A stretch of 64,000 nucleotides of DNA from Taudactylus pleione (taxonomy: Eukaryota; Chordata; Amphibia; Anura; Myobatrachidae): assembly GCA_031769625.1 (NCBI GenBank), contig JAUIMM010000641.1, forward strand, positions 6,627,501 through 6,691,500, given 5' to 3'. The notes beneath the pieces were generated by a model that was given only the letters and a program-made list of their open reading frames with translations, was not told the origin of the DNA and made no database searches. This document shows positions 39,051-53,281 of this stretch, piece by piece. The position numbers and the translations under genes are program-made. Position 1 is the stretch's first letter. Each line of letters opens with the position of its first letter.

Positions 39051-42000
39051 TAAGAGTGGCATTGTGATGTCATAATGGGAGTGGCTAAGTGAAGGTAAAA
39101 TTGGAGTGACATTGTGATGTCATAATGGGAATGGCAAAGTGATGTTAAAATGGAAGTGACATTGTGACATCATAATGGGAGTGATAATGTGATGTCATAA
39201 TGGAAGTACTAAAGTGGTTTATTAATAAGAGTGATATTGTGATGTCATAATGGGAGTATTATAGTGGTTTATTAATGAGTGACATTGTGATGTCATAATG
39301 GAAGTATTAAAGTGGTTTATTAATGAGAGTTACATTGTGATGTCATAATGGGAGTGGCTAAGTGATGTTAAAATCGGAGTAACAGCGTTACGTCATAGTG
39401 GGAGTGAGAATGTGATGTCATAATGGGAATACTATAGTGATTATTGAGAGTGAGATTGTGATGTCATAATGGGAGTATTAAAGTGGTTTATTAATTAGAT
39501 TGACATTGTGATGTCATAATGGGAGTGATAATGTGATGTCATAATGGAAGTACTAAAGTGGTTTATTAATAAGAGTGACAATGTGATGTCATAATGGGAG
39601 TATTATAGTGGTTTATTAATGGGTGACATTGTGATGTCATAATGGGAGTGGCTAAGTGATGTTAAAATGGGAGTAACAGTGTGACATCATAGTGGGAGTG
39701 ACAATGTGATGTCATAATGGGAATACTATAGTGGTTTATTAATGAGAGTGACATTGTGATGTCATAATGGGAGTGGCTAAGTGATGTTAAAATCGGAGTA
39801 ACAGCATTACGTCATAGTGGGAGAGAGAATATGATGTCATAATGGGAATACTATAGTGATTATTAATGAGAGTGACATTGTGATGTCATAATGGGAGTAT
39901 TAAAGTGATTTATTAATGAGAGTGACATTGTGATGTCAAAATGGGAGTGGCTAAGTGATGTTAAAATGGGAATGGCAAAGTGATGTTAAAATTAAAGTGA
40001 CATTGTGACATCATAATAGGAGTGATAATGTGATGTCATAATGGAAGTACTAAAGTGGTTTATTAATAAGAGTGACATTGTGATGTCATAATGGGAGTAT
40101 TATAGTGGTTTATTAATGAGTGACATTGTGATGTCATAATGGGAGTGGCTAAGTGATGTTAAAATGGGAGTAACAGTGTGACATCATAGTGGGAGTGACA
40201 ATGTGATGGCTAAGTGATGTTAAAATGGGAGTAACAGTGTTACATCATAGTGGGAGTGACAATGTGAAGTCATAATGGGAATACTATAGTGGTTTATTAA
40301 TGAGAGTGACATTGTGATGTCATAATGGAAGTATTAAAGTGGTTTATTAATGAGAGTGACATTGTGATGTCATAATGGGAGTGGCTAAGTGATGGTAAAA
40401 TCGGAGTAACAGCGTTACGTCATAGTGGGAGTGAGAATGTGATGTCATAATGGGAATACTATAGTGGTTTATTAATGAGAGTGACATTGTGATGTCATAA
40501 TGGGAGTATTATAGTGGTTAATTAATGAGTGACAATGTGATGTCATAATGGGAGTATTATAGTGGTTTATTAATGAGTGACATTGTGATGTCATAATGGG
40601 AGTGGCTAAGTGATGTTAAAATGGGAGTAACAGTGTGACATCATAGTGGGAGTGACAATGTGATGGCTAAGTGATGTTAAAATGGGAGTAACAGTGTTAC
40701 ATCATAGTGGGAGTGACAATGTGAAGTCATAATGGGAATACTATAGTGGTTTATTAATGAGAGTGACATTGTGATGTCATAATGGAAGTATTAAAGTGGT
40801 TTATTAATGAGAGTGACATTGTGATGTCATAATGGGAGTGGCTAAGTGATGTTAAAATCGGAGTAACAGCGTTACGTCATAGTGGGAGTGAGAATGTGAT
40901 GTCATAATGGGAATACTATAGTGATTATTAATGAGAGTGACATTGTGATGTCATAATGGGAGTATTAAAGTGGTTTATTAATTAGATTGACATTGTGATG
41001 TCATAATGGGAGTATTAAAGTGGTTTATTAATAAGAGTGACATTGTGATGTCAAAATGAGAGTGGCTAAGTGATGTTAAAATCGGAGTAACAGCGTGACG
41101 TCATAGTGGGAGTGACAATGTGATGTCATAATGGGAATACTATAGTGGTTTATTAATGAGAGTGACATTGTGATGTCATAATGGGAGTATTATAGTGGTT
41201 AATTAATGAGTGACAATGTGATGTCATAATGGGAATACTATAGTGGTTTATTAATAAGAGTGACATTGTGATGTCATAATGGGAGTATTGAAGTGTTTTA
41301 TTAATGAGAGTGACATTGTGATGTCATAATGGGAGTATTATAGTGGTTTATTAAAGAGAGTGACATTGTGATGTCATAATGGGAGTGGCTAAGTGATGTT
41401 AAAATCGGAGTAACAGCGTGACGTCATAGTGGAAGTGACAATGTGATGTCATAATGGGAATACTATAGTGGTTTATTAATGAGAGTGACATTGTGATGTC
41501 ATAATGGGAGTATTATAGTGGTTAATTAATGAGTGACAATGTGATGTCATAATGGGAATACTATAGTGGTTTATTAATAAGAGTGACATTGTGATGTCAT
41601 AATGGGAGTATTGAAGTGTTTTATTATTGAGATAGACATTGTGATGTCATAATGGGAGTATTAAAGTGGTTTATTAATGAAAGTGACATTGTGATGTCAT
41701 AATGTGAGTACTACAGTGTTTTGGTTAATGAGAGTGGCATTGTGATGTCATAATGGGAGTGTCTAAGTGAGGGTAAAATGGGAGTGACATTGTGATGTCA
41801 TAATGGGAATGGCAAAGTGATGTTAAAATTAAAGTGCCATTGTGACATTATAATGGGAGTGATAATGTGATGTCATAATGGAAGTACTAAAGTGGTTTAT
41901 TAATAAGAGTGACATTGTGATGTCATAATGGGAGTGGCTAAGTAATGTTAAAATGGGAGTAACAGTGTGACATCATAGTGGGAGTGGCAATGTGATGTTA

Positions 42001-44222
42001 AAATGAAAGTGACATTGTGACATCATAATGCTAGTGATAATGTGATGTCATAATGGAAGTATTAAAGTGGTTTATTAATGAGAGTTACATTGTGATGTCA
42101 TAATGGGAGTGGCTAAGTGATGTTAAAATCGGACTAACAGCGTTACGTCATAGTGGGAGTGGGAATGTGATGTCATAATGGGAATACTATAGTGATTATT
42201 AATTAGAGTGACATTGTGATGTCATAATGGGAGTATTAAAGTGGTTTATTAATTAGATTGACATTGTGATGTCATAATGGGAGTGATAATGTGATGTCAT
42301 AATGGAAGTACTAATGTGGTTTATTAATAAGAGTGACATTGTGATGTCATAATGGGAGTATTATAGTGGTTTATTAATGAGTGACATTGTGATGTCATAA
42401 TGGGAGTGGCTAAGTGATGTTAAAAAGGGAGTAACAGTGTGACATCATAGTGGGAGTGACAATGTGATGTCATAATGGTAATACTATAGTAGTTTATTAA
42501 TGAGAGTGACATTGTGATGTCATAATGGGAGTGGCTAAGTGATGTTAAAATCGGAGTAACAGTGTTACGTCATAGTGGGAGTGAGAATGTGATGTCATAA
42601 TGGGAATACTATAGTGATTATTAATGAGAGTGACATTGTGATGTCATAATGGGAGTATTAAAGTGGTTTATTAATGAGAGTGACATTGTGATGTCAAAAT
42701 GGGAGTGGCTAAGTGATGTTAAAATCAGAGTAACAGCGTGACGTCATAGTGGGAGTGACAATGTGATGTCATAATGGGAATACTATAGTGGTTTATTAAT
42801 GAGAGTGACATTGTGATGTCATAATGGGAGTATTAAAGTGGTTTATTAATTAGATTGACATTGTGATGTCATAATGGGAGTATTAAAGTGGTTTATTAAT
42901 GAAAGTGACATTGTGATGTCATAATTGGAGTATTAAAGTGGTTTACTAATGAGAGTGACATTGTGATGTCCTAATGGAAGTGGCTAAGTGATGTTAAAAT
43001 CGGAGTAACAGCGTGACGTCATAGTGGGAGTGACAATGTGATGTCATAATGGGAATACTATAGTGGTTTATTAATGAGAGTGACATTGTGATGTCATAAT
43101 GGGAGTATTATAGTGGTTTATTAATGAGAGTGACATTGTGATGTCATAATGGGAGTGGCTAAGTGATGTTAAAATCGGAGTAACAGCGTGACGTCATAGT
43201 GGGAGTGACAATGTGATGTCATAATGGGAATACTATAGTGGTTTATTAATGAGAGTGACATTGTGATGTCATAATGGGAGTATTATAATGGTTTATTAAT
43301 GAGAGTGACATTGTGATGTCATAATGGGAGTGGCTAAGTGATGTTAAAATCGGAGTAACAGCGTGACGTCATAGTGGGAGTGACAATGTGATGTCATAAT
43401 TGGAATACTATAGTGGTTTATTAATGAGAGTGTCATTGTGATGTCATAATGGGATTATTAAAGTGGTTTATTAATGAGTGACATTGAGATGTCATAATGG
43501 GAGTGGCAAAGTGATGTTAATATGGGAGTAACAGTGTGACATCATAGTAGGAGTGACAATGTGATGTCATAATGGGAATACTATATTAATTTATTATTGA
43601 GATAGACATTGTGATGTCATAAAAAGAGTATTAAAGTGGTTTATTAATGAAAGTGACATTGTGATGTCATAATGTGAGTACTACAGTGTTTTGGTTAATG
43701 AGAGTGGCATTGTGATGTCATAATGGGAGTGGCTAAGTGATGTTAAAATCAGAGTAACAGCGTGACGTCATAGTGGGAGTGACAATGTGATGTCATAATG
43801 GGAATACAATAGTGGTTTATTAATGAGATTGACATTGTGATTTCATAATGGGAGTATTATAATGGTTTATTAATGAGAGTGACATTGTGATGTCATAATG
43901 GGAGTGGCTAAGTGATGTTAAAATCGGAGTAACAGCGTGACGTCATAGTGGGAGTGACAATGTGATGTCATAATGGGATTATTAAAGTGGTTTATTAATG
44001 AGTGACATTGAGATGTCATAATGGGAGTGGCAAAGTGATGTTAATATGGGAGTAACAGTGTGACATCATAGTAGGAGTGACAATGTGATGTCATAATGGG
44101 AATACTATATTAATTTATTATTGAGATAGACATTGTGATGTCATAAAAAGAGTATTAAAGTGGTTTATTAATGAAAGTGACATTGTGATGTCATAATGTG
44201 AGTACTACAGTGTTTTGGTTAA
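38975..44222 (+). repeat. Mosaic block, second occurrence, with an extra 323-bp insertion
   Basis: Carries the second copies described for 34583-39050. The offset rises from 4849 to 5172 near 41.3-41.6 kb because 323 bp (13 x 25 minus 2) is present here only. That insertion is itself a repetition of neighbouring monomers, including a unique TTATTAAAGAGAG variant near 41351. The fused monomer GTGATGGCTAAG occurs twice (40203 and 40660, 457 bp apart), because the ends of the two duplications meet here. Confidence 0.82.
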
Positions 44223-47200
44223 TGAGAGTGGCATTGTGATGTCATTATGGGAGTGGCTAAGTGAGGGTAAAATGGGAGTGACATTGTAATGTCAAAATGG
44301 GAGTGGCTAAGTGATGTTAAAATCGGAGTAACAGCGTGACGTCATATTGGGAGTGACAATGTGATGTCATAATGGGAATACTATAGTGGTTTATTAATGA
44401 GAGTGACATTGTGATGTCATAATGGGAGTATTATAGTGGTTAATTAATGAGAGAGACAATGTGATGTCATAATGGGAATACTATAGTGGTTTATTAATAA
44501 GAGTGACATTGTGATGTCATAATGGAAGTATTGAAGTGTTTTATTAATGAGAGTGACATTGTGATGTCAAAATGGGAGTGGCTAAGTGATGTTAAAATCG
44601 GAGTAACAGCGTGACATCATAGTGGGAGTGATAATGTGATGTCATAAAGGGAATACTATAGTGGTTTATAAATGAGAGTGACATTGTGATGTCATAATGG
44701 GAGTAATATAGTGGTTTATTAATGAGTGACATTGTGATGTCATAATGGGAGTGGCTAAGTGATGTTAAAATCGGAGTAACAGCGTGACGTCATAGTGGAA
44801 GTGACAATGTGATGTCATAATGGGAATACTATAGTGGTTTATTAATGAGAGTGACATTGTGATGTCATATTGGGAGTATTAAAGTGGTTTATTAATGTGT
44901 GACATTGTGATGTCATAATGGGAGTGGCTGTGGTGTTAATATGGGAGTAACAGTGTGACATCATAGTGGGAGTGACAATGTGATGTCATAATGGGAATAC
45001 TATATTAATTTATTATTGAGATAGACATTGTGATGTCATAATAAGAGTATTAAAGTGGTTTATTAATGAGAGTGACATTGTGTTGTCATAATGTGAGTAC
45101 TACAGTGTTTTGGTTAATGAGAGTGGCATTGTGATGTCATAATGGGAGTGGCTAAGTGAGGGTAAAATGGGAGTGACATTGTGATGTCATAATGGGAATA
45201 GCAAAGTGATGTTAAAATTAAAGTGACATTGTGACATTATAATGGGAGTGATAATGTGATGTCATAATGGAAGTACTAAAGTGGTTTATTAATAAGAGTG
45301 ACCTTGTGATGTCATAATTTTTGTATTAAAGTGGTTTATTAATGAGTGACATTGTGATGTCATAATGGGAGTGGCTAAGTAATGTTAAAATGGGAGTAAC
45401 AGTGTGACGTCATAGTGGGAGTGGCAATGTGATGTCATAGTGGGAAAGACAATGTAATGTCATAATGGGAAAACTATAGTGGTTTAATAATGAGAGTGAC
45501 ATTGTGATGTCACAATGGGAGTATCAAAGTGGTTTATTAATGAGTGACATTGTGATGTCATAATGGGAGTGGCTAAGTGAAGGTAAAATGGGAGTGACAT
45601 TGTGATGTCATAATGGGAATGGCAAAGTGATGTTAAAATGATAGTGACATTGTGACATCATAATGGGAGTGATAATGTGATGTCATAATGGAAGTACTAA
45701 AGTGGTTTATTAATAAGAGTGACATTGTGATGTCATAATGGAAGTATTAAAGTGGTTTATTAATGAGAGTTACATTGTGATGTCATAATGGGAGTGGCTA
45801 AGTGATGTTAAAATCGGAGTAACAGCGTTACGTCATAGTGGGAGTGAGAATGTGATGTCATAATGGGAATACTATAGTGATTATTAATGAGAGTGACATT
45901 GTGATGTCATAATGGGAGTATTAAAGTGGTTTATTAATTAGATTGACATTGTGATGTCTTAATGGGAGTGATAATGTGATGTCATAATGGAAGTACTAAA
46001 GTGGTTTATTAATAAGAGTGACATTGTGATGTCATAATGGGAGTATTATAGTGGTTTATTAATGAGTGACATTGTGATGTCATAATGGGAGTGGCTATGT
46101 GATGTTAAAATGGGAGTAACAGTGTGACATCATAGTGGGAGTGACAATGTGATGTCATAATGGGAATACTATAGTGGTTTATTAATGAGAGTGACATTGT
46201 GATGTCATAATGGAAGTATTAAAGTGGTTTATTAATGAGAGTGACATTGTGATGTCATAATGGGAGTGGCTAAGTGATGTTAAAATCAGAGTAACAGCGT
46301 TACGTCATAGTGGGAGTGAGAATATGATGTCATAATGGGAATACTATAGTGATTATTAATGAGAGTGACATTGTGATGTCATAATGGGAGTATTAAAGTG
46401 GTTTATTAATTAGATTGACATTGTGATGTCATAATGGGAGTATTAAAGTGGTTTATTAATGAGAGTGGCATTGTGATGTCAAAATGGGAGTGGCTAAGTG
46501 ATGTTAAAATGGGAATGGCAAAGTGATGTTAAAATTAAAGTGACATTGTGACATCATAATAGGAGTGATAATGTGATGTCATAATGGAAGTACTAAAGTG
46601 GTTTATTAATAAGAGTGACATTGTGATTTCATAATGGGAGTATTATAGTGGTTTATTAATGAGTGACATTGTGATGTCATAATGGGAGTGGCTAAGTGAT
46701 GGTAAAATTGGAGTAACAGAGTTACATCATAGTGGGAGTGAGAATGTGATGTCATAATGGGAATACTATAGTGATTATTAATGAGAGTGACATTGTGATG
46801 TCATAATGGGAGTATTAAAGTGGTTTATTAATTAGATTGACATTGTGATGTCATAATGGGAGTATTAAAGTGGTTTATTAATGAGAGTGACATTGTGATG
46901 TCAAAATGGGAGTGGCTAAGTGATGTTAAAATCGGAGTAACAGCGTGAGGTCATAGTGGGAGTGACAATGTGATGTCATAATGGGAATACTATAGTGGTT
47001 TATTAATGAGAGTGACATTGTGATGTCATAATGGGAGTATTATAGTTGTTAATTAATGAGAGTGACAATGTGATGTCATAATGGGAATACTATAGTGGTT
47101 TATTAATAAGAGTGACATTGTGATGTCATAATGGGAGTATTGAAGTGTTTTATTAATGAGAGTGACATTGAGATGTCATAATGGGAATATTATAATGGTT

Positions 47201-47384
47201 TATTAATGAGTGACAGTGTGATGTCATAATGGGAGTGGCTAAGTGATGTTAAAATGGGAGTAACAGTGTGACATCATAGTGGGAGTGACAATGTGATGTC
47301 ATAACGGGAATACTATAGTGGTTTATTAATGAGAGTGACATTGTGATGTCATAATGGAAGCATTAAAGTGGTTTATTAATGAGA
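44223..47384 (+). repeat. Composite segment related to 16.7-18.9 kb and 33.0-34.5 kb
   Basis: At about 44283 the mosaic block ends and the sequence switches to ACATTGTAATGTCAAAATGG. This looks like a junction inside the family of 16741 (which has TTGTAATGTCATAATGG). From there to about 46.4 kb the markers of 16.7-18.9 kb follow in order: CATAAAGGG (44644), GTGTGACATTGTG (44896), the 26-bp monomer (45095), the run-of-T variant (45315) and GAGAATATGATG (46318). From about 46.8 kb it matches the 33.2-33.8 kb family instead. No gene is seen. Confidence 0.7.
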
Positions 47385-48280
47385 GTGACATTGTGATGTC
47401 ATAATGGGAGTGGCTAAGTGATGTTAAAATTGGAGTAACAGCGCTACGTCATAGTGGGAGTGAGAATGTGATGTCATAATGGGAATACTATAGTGGTTTA
47501 TTAATGAGAGTGACATTGTGATGTCATAATGGGAGTATTAAAGTGGTTTATTAATTAGATTGACATTGTGATGTCATAATGGGAGTATTAAAGTGGTTTA
47601 TTAATGAGAGTGACATTGTGATGTCAAAACGGGAGTGGCTAAGTGATGTTAAAATCGGAGTAACAGCGTGACGTCATAGTGGGAGTGACAATATGATGTC
47701 ATAATGGGAATACTATAGTGGTTTATTAATGAGAGTGACATTGTGATGTCATAATGGGAGTATTATAGTGGTTAATTAATGAGAGTGACAATGTGATGTC
47801 ATAATGGGAATACTATAGTGGTTTATTAATGAGTGACATTGTGATGTCATAATGGGAGTGGCTAAGTGATGTTAAAATTGGAGTAACAGCGCTACGTCAT
47901 AGTGGGAGTGAGAATGTGATGTCATAATGGGAATACTATAGTGGTTTATTAATGAGAGTGACATTGTGATGTCATAATGGGAGTATTAAAGTGGTTTATT
48001 AATTAGATTGACATTGTGATGTCATAATGGGAGTATTAAAGTGGTTTATTAATGAGAGTGACATTGTGATGTCAAAACGGGAGTGGCTAAGTGATGTTAA
48101 AATCGGAGTAACAGCGTGACGTCATAGTGGGAGTGACAATATGATGTCATAATGGGAATACTATAGTGGTTTATTAATGAGAGTGACATTGTGATGTCAT
48201 AATGGGAGTATTATAGTGGTTAATTAATGAGAGTGACAATGTGATGTCATAATGGGAATACTATAGTGGTTTATTAATAA
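47385..48280 (+). repeat. 448-bp local tandem duplication (two copies)
   Basis: Copies are about 47385-47832 and 47833-48280. Three private markers repeat at a spacing of 448 bp: AAAATTGGAGTAACAGCGCTACG (about 47426 and 47874; key part TTGGAG...GCTACG), CAAAACGGGAG (47625 and 48073) and GACAATATGATG (47687 and 48135). No base difference was seen between copies. 448 equals 18 x 25 minus 2, in keeping with one 23-bp monomer per copy. This is probably one of the youngest events in the window. Confidence 0.88.
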
Positions 48281-51200
48281 GAGTGACATTGTGATGTCAT
48301 AATGGGAGTATTGAAGTGTTTTATTAATGAGAGTGACATTTTGATGTCATAATGGGAGTATTATAGTGGTTTATTAATGAGTGACATTGTGATGTCATAA
48401 TGGGAGTGGCTAAGTGATGTTAAAATGGGAGTAACAGTGTGACATCATAGTGGGAGTGACAATGTGATGTCATAACGGGAATACTATAGTGGTTTATTAA
48501 TGAGAGTGACATTGTGATGTCATAATGGAAGTATTAAAGTGGTTTATTAATGAGAGTGACATTGTGATGTCATAATGGGAGTGGCTAAGTGATGTCAAAA
48601 TCGGAGTAACAGCGCTACGTCATAGTGGGAGTGAGAATGTGATGTCATAATGGGAATACTATAGTGGTTTATTAATGAGAGTGACATTGTGATGTCATAA
48701 TGGGAGTATTATAGTGGTTTATTAATGAGTGACATTGTGATGTCATAATGGGAGTGGCTAAGTGATGTTAAAATGGGAGTAACAGCGTGACATCATAGTG
48801 GAAGTGACAATGTGATATCATAATGGGAATACTATAGTGGTTTATTAATGAGAGTGACATTGTGATGTCATAATGGAATATTAAAGTGATTTATTAATGA
48901 GTGACATTGTGATGTCATAATGGGAGTGGCTGTGATGTTAATATGGGAGTAAGTGTGACATCATAGTGGGAATGACAATGTGATGTCATAATGGGAATAC
49001 TATATTAATTTATTATTGAGATAGACATTGTGATGTCATAATAAGAGTATTAAAGTGGTTTATTAATGAAAGTGACATTGTGATGTCATAATGTGAGTAC
49101 TACAGTGTTTTGGTTAATGAGAGTGGCATTGTGATGTCATAATGGGAGTGGCTAAGTGAAGGTAAAATTGGAGTGACATTGTGATGTCATAATGGGAATG
49201 GCAAAGTGATGTTAAAATGAAAGTGACATTGTGACATCATAATGGGAGTGATAATGTGATGTCATAATGGAAGTATTAAAGTGGTTTATTAATAAGAGTG
49301 ATATTGTGATGTCATAATGGGAGTATTATAGTGGTTTATTAATGAGTGACATTGTGATGTCATAATGGGAGTGGCTAAGTGATGTTAATATGGGAGTAAG
49401 TGTGACATCATAGTGGGAGTGACAATGTGATGTCATAATGGGAATACTATATTAATTTATTATTGAGATAGACATTGTGATGTCATAATAAGAGTATTAA
49501 AGTGGTTTATTAATGAAAGTTACATTGTGATGTCATAATGTGAGTACTACAGTGTTTTGGTTAATGAGAGTGGCATTGTGATGTCATAATGGGAGTGGCT
49601 AAGTGAAGGTAAAATTGGAGTGACATTGTGATGTCATAATGGGAATGGCAAAGTGATGTTAAAATGAAAGTGACATTGTGACATCATAATGGGAGTGATA
49701 ATGTGATGTCATAATGGAAGTACTAAAGTGGTTTATTAATAAGATTGATATTGTGATATCATAATGGGAGTATTATAGTGGTTTATTAATGAGTGACATT
49801 GTGATGTCATAATGGGAGTGGCTAAGTGATGTTAAAATGGGAGTAACAGTGTGACATCATAGTGGGAGTGACAATGTGATGTCATAATGGGAATACTATA
49901 GTGGTTTATTAATGAGAGTGACATTGTGATGTCATAATGGAAGTATTAAAGTGGTTTATTAATGAGAGTTACATTGTGATGTCATAATGGGAGTGGCTAA
50001 GTGATGTTAAAATCGGAGTAACAGCGTTACGTCATATTGGGAGTGAGATTGTGATGTCATAATGGGAATACTATAGTGATTATTAATGAGAGTGACATTG
50101 TGATGTCATAATGGGAGTATTAAAGTGGTTTATTAATTAGATTGACATTGTGATGTCATAATGGGAGTGATAATGTGATGTCATAATGGAAGTACTAAAG
50201 TGGTTTATTAATAAGAGTGACAATGTGATGTCATAATGGGAGTATTATAGTGGTTTATTAATGGGTGACATTGTGATGTCATAATGGGAGTGGCTAAGTG
50301 ATGTTAAAATGGGAGTAACAGTGTGACATCATAGTGGGAGTGACAATGTGATGTCATAATGGGAATACTATAGTGGTTTATTAATGAGAGTGACATTGTG
50401 ATGTCATAATGGGAGTGGCTAAGTGATTTTAAAATCGGAGTAACAGCCTTACGTCATAGTGGGAGAGAGAATATGATGTCATAATGGGAATACTATAGTG
50501 ATTATTAATGAGAGTGACATTGTGATGTCATAATGGGAGTATTAAAGTGGTTTATTAATTAGATTGACATTGTGATGTCATAATGGGAGTATTAAAGTGG
50601 TTTATTAATGAGAGTGACATTGTGATGTCAAAATGGGAGTGGCTAAGTGATGTTAAAATGGGAATGGCAAAGTGATGTTAAAATTAAAGTGACATTGTGA
50701 CATCATAATAGGAGTGATAATGTGATGTCATAATGGAAGTACTAAAGTGGTTTATTAATAAGAGTGACATTGTGATGTCATAATGGGAGTATTATAGTGG
50801 TTTATTAATGAGTGACATTGTGATGTCATAATGGGAGTGGCTAAGTGATGTTAAAATGGGAGTAACAGTGTGACATCATAGTGGGAGTGACAATGTGATG
50901 TCATAATGGGAATACTATAGTGGTTTATTAATGAGAGTGACATTGTGATGTCATAATGGAAGTATTAAAGTGGTTTATTAATGAGAGTGACATTGTGATG
51001 TCATAATGGGAGTGGCTAAGTGATGTTAATATGGGAGTAACAGTGTGACATCATAGTAGGAGTGACAATGTGATGTCATATTGGGACTACTATATTAATT
51101 TATTATTGAGATAGACATTGTGATGTCATAATAAGAGTATTAAAGTGGTTTATTACTGAAAGTGACATTGTGATGTCATAATGTGAGTACTACAGTGTTT

Positions 51201-53281
51201 TGGTTAATGAGAGCGGCATTGTGATGTCATAATGGAAGTGGCTAAGTGAGGGTAAAATGGGAGTGACATTGTGATGTCATAATGGGAATGGCAAAGTGAT
51301 GTTAAAGTTAAAGTGACATTGTGATATTATAATGGGAGTGATAATGTGATGTCATAATGGAAGTACTAAAGTGGTTTATTAATGAATGACATTGTGATGT
51401 CATAATGGGAGTGGCTAAGTAATGTTAATATGGGAGTAACAGTGTGACATCATAGTGGGAGTGGCAATGTGATGTCATAGTGGGAAAGACAATGTAATGT
51501 CATAATGGGAAAACTGTAGTGGTTTAATAATGAGAGTGACATTGTGATGTCACAATGGGAGTATCAAAGTGGTTTATTAATGAGAGTGACATTGTGATGT
51601 CATAATGGGAGTGGCTAAGTGAAGGTAAAATGGGAGTGACATTGTGATGTCATAATGGGAATGGCAAAGTGATGTTAAAATTAAAGTGACATTGTGACAT
51701 CATAATGGGAGTGATAATGTGATGTCATAATGGAAGTACTAAAGTGGTTTATTAATGAATGACATTGTGATGTCATAATGGGAGTGGCTAAGTAATGTTA
51801 AATGGGAGTAACAGTGTGACGTCATAGTGGGAGTGGCAATGTGATGTCATAGTGGGAAAGACAATGTAATGTCATAATGGGAATACTATAGTGGTTTGTG
51901 ATGTCATAATGGGAGTATTATAGTGTTTTATTAATGTGAGTGACATTGTGATGTCATAATGGGAGTATTATAGTGGTTTATTAGTGAGTGACATTGTGAT
52001 GTCATAATGGGAGTGGCTAAGTGATGTTAAAATGGGAGTAACAGTGTGACATCATAGTGGGAGTGACACTGTGATGTCATAATGGGAATACTATAGTGGT
52101 TTATTAATGAGAGTGACATTGTGATGTCATAATGGAAGTATTAAAGTGGTTTATTAATGAGAGTGACATTGTGCTGTCATAATGGGAATGGCTAAGAGAT
52201 GTTAAAATTGGAGTAACAGCGTTACGTCATAGTGGGAGTGAGAATGTGATGTCATAATGGGAATACTATAGTGATTATTAATGAGAGTGACATTGTGATG
52301 TCATAATGGGAGTATTAAAGTGGTTTATTAATTAGATTGACATTGTGATGTCATAACGGGAGTATTAAAGTGGTTTATTAATGAGAGTGACATTGTGATG
52401 TCATAATGGGAGTATTAAAGTGGTTTATTAATGAGTGACATTGTGATGTCATAATGGGAGTGGCTAAGTGATGTTAAAATGGGAGTGACATTGTGATGTC
52501 ATATCGGGAGTGGCAAAGTAATGTTAAAATGAAAGTGACATTGTGACATCATTATGGGAGTGATAATGTGATGTCATAATGGGAGTACAAAAGTGGTTTA
52601 ACAATGAGAGTGACATTGTGATGTCATAATTTTTGTATTAAAGTGGTTTATTAATGAGTGACACTGTGATGTCATAATGGGAGTGGCTAAGTAATGTTAA
52701 AATGGGAGTAACAGTGTCACGTCATAGTGGGAAAGACAATGCAATGTCATAATGGGAAAACTATAGTGGTTTAATAATGAGAGTGACATTGTGATGTCAC
52801 AATGGGAGTATCAAAGTGGTTTATTAATGAGAGTGACATTGTGATGTCATACTGGGAGTGGCAAAGTGAAGGTAAAATGGGAGTGACATTGTGATGTCAT
52901 AATGGGAATGGCAAAGTGATGTTAAAATTAAAGTGACATTGTGACATCATAGTGGGAGTGAGAATGTGATGTCATAATGGGAATACTATAGTGATTATTA
53001 ATGAGAGTGACATTGTGATGTCATAATGGGAGTATTAAAGTGGTTTATTAATTAGATTGACATTGTGATGTCATAATGGGAGTATTAAAGTGGTTTATTA
53101 ATAAGAGTGACATTGTGATGTCAAAATGGGAGTGGCTAAGTGATGTTAAAATGGGAATGGCAAAGTGATGTTAAAATTAAAGTGACATTGTGACATCATA
53201 ATAGGAGTGATAATGTGATGTCATAATGGAAGTACTAAAGTGGTTTATTAATAAGAGTGACATTGTGATGTCATAATGGGA
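48220..53281 (+). repeat. About 5.1 kb block, first occurrence (recurs at 56031-61290)
   Basis: Markers recur 7811 bp downstream: GACATTTTGATGTC (ACATTTTG at 48336 and 56147), AAGATTGATATTGTG (49741 and 57552), GTGATTTTAAAATC (GATTTT at 50425 and 58236) and TTGGGACTACTATATT (51081 and 58892). Beyond about 51.3 kb the offset is 8009, because the downstream copy gained 198 bp (GTGGTTTGTGATG at 51891 and 59900). The match ends where this copy reads GGGAGTATTATAG (53278) and the other reads GGGAGTGGCTAAGTGATTTT (61288). Few differences were seen. Confidence 0.9.
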
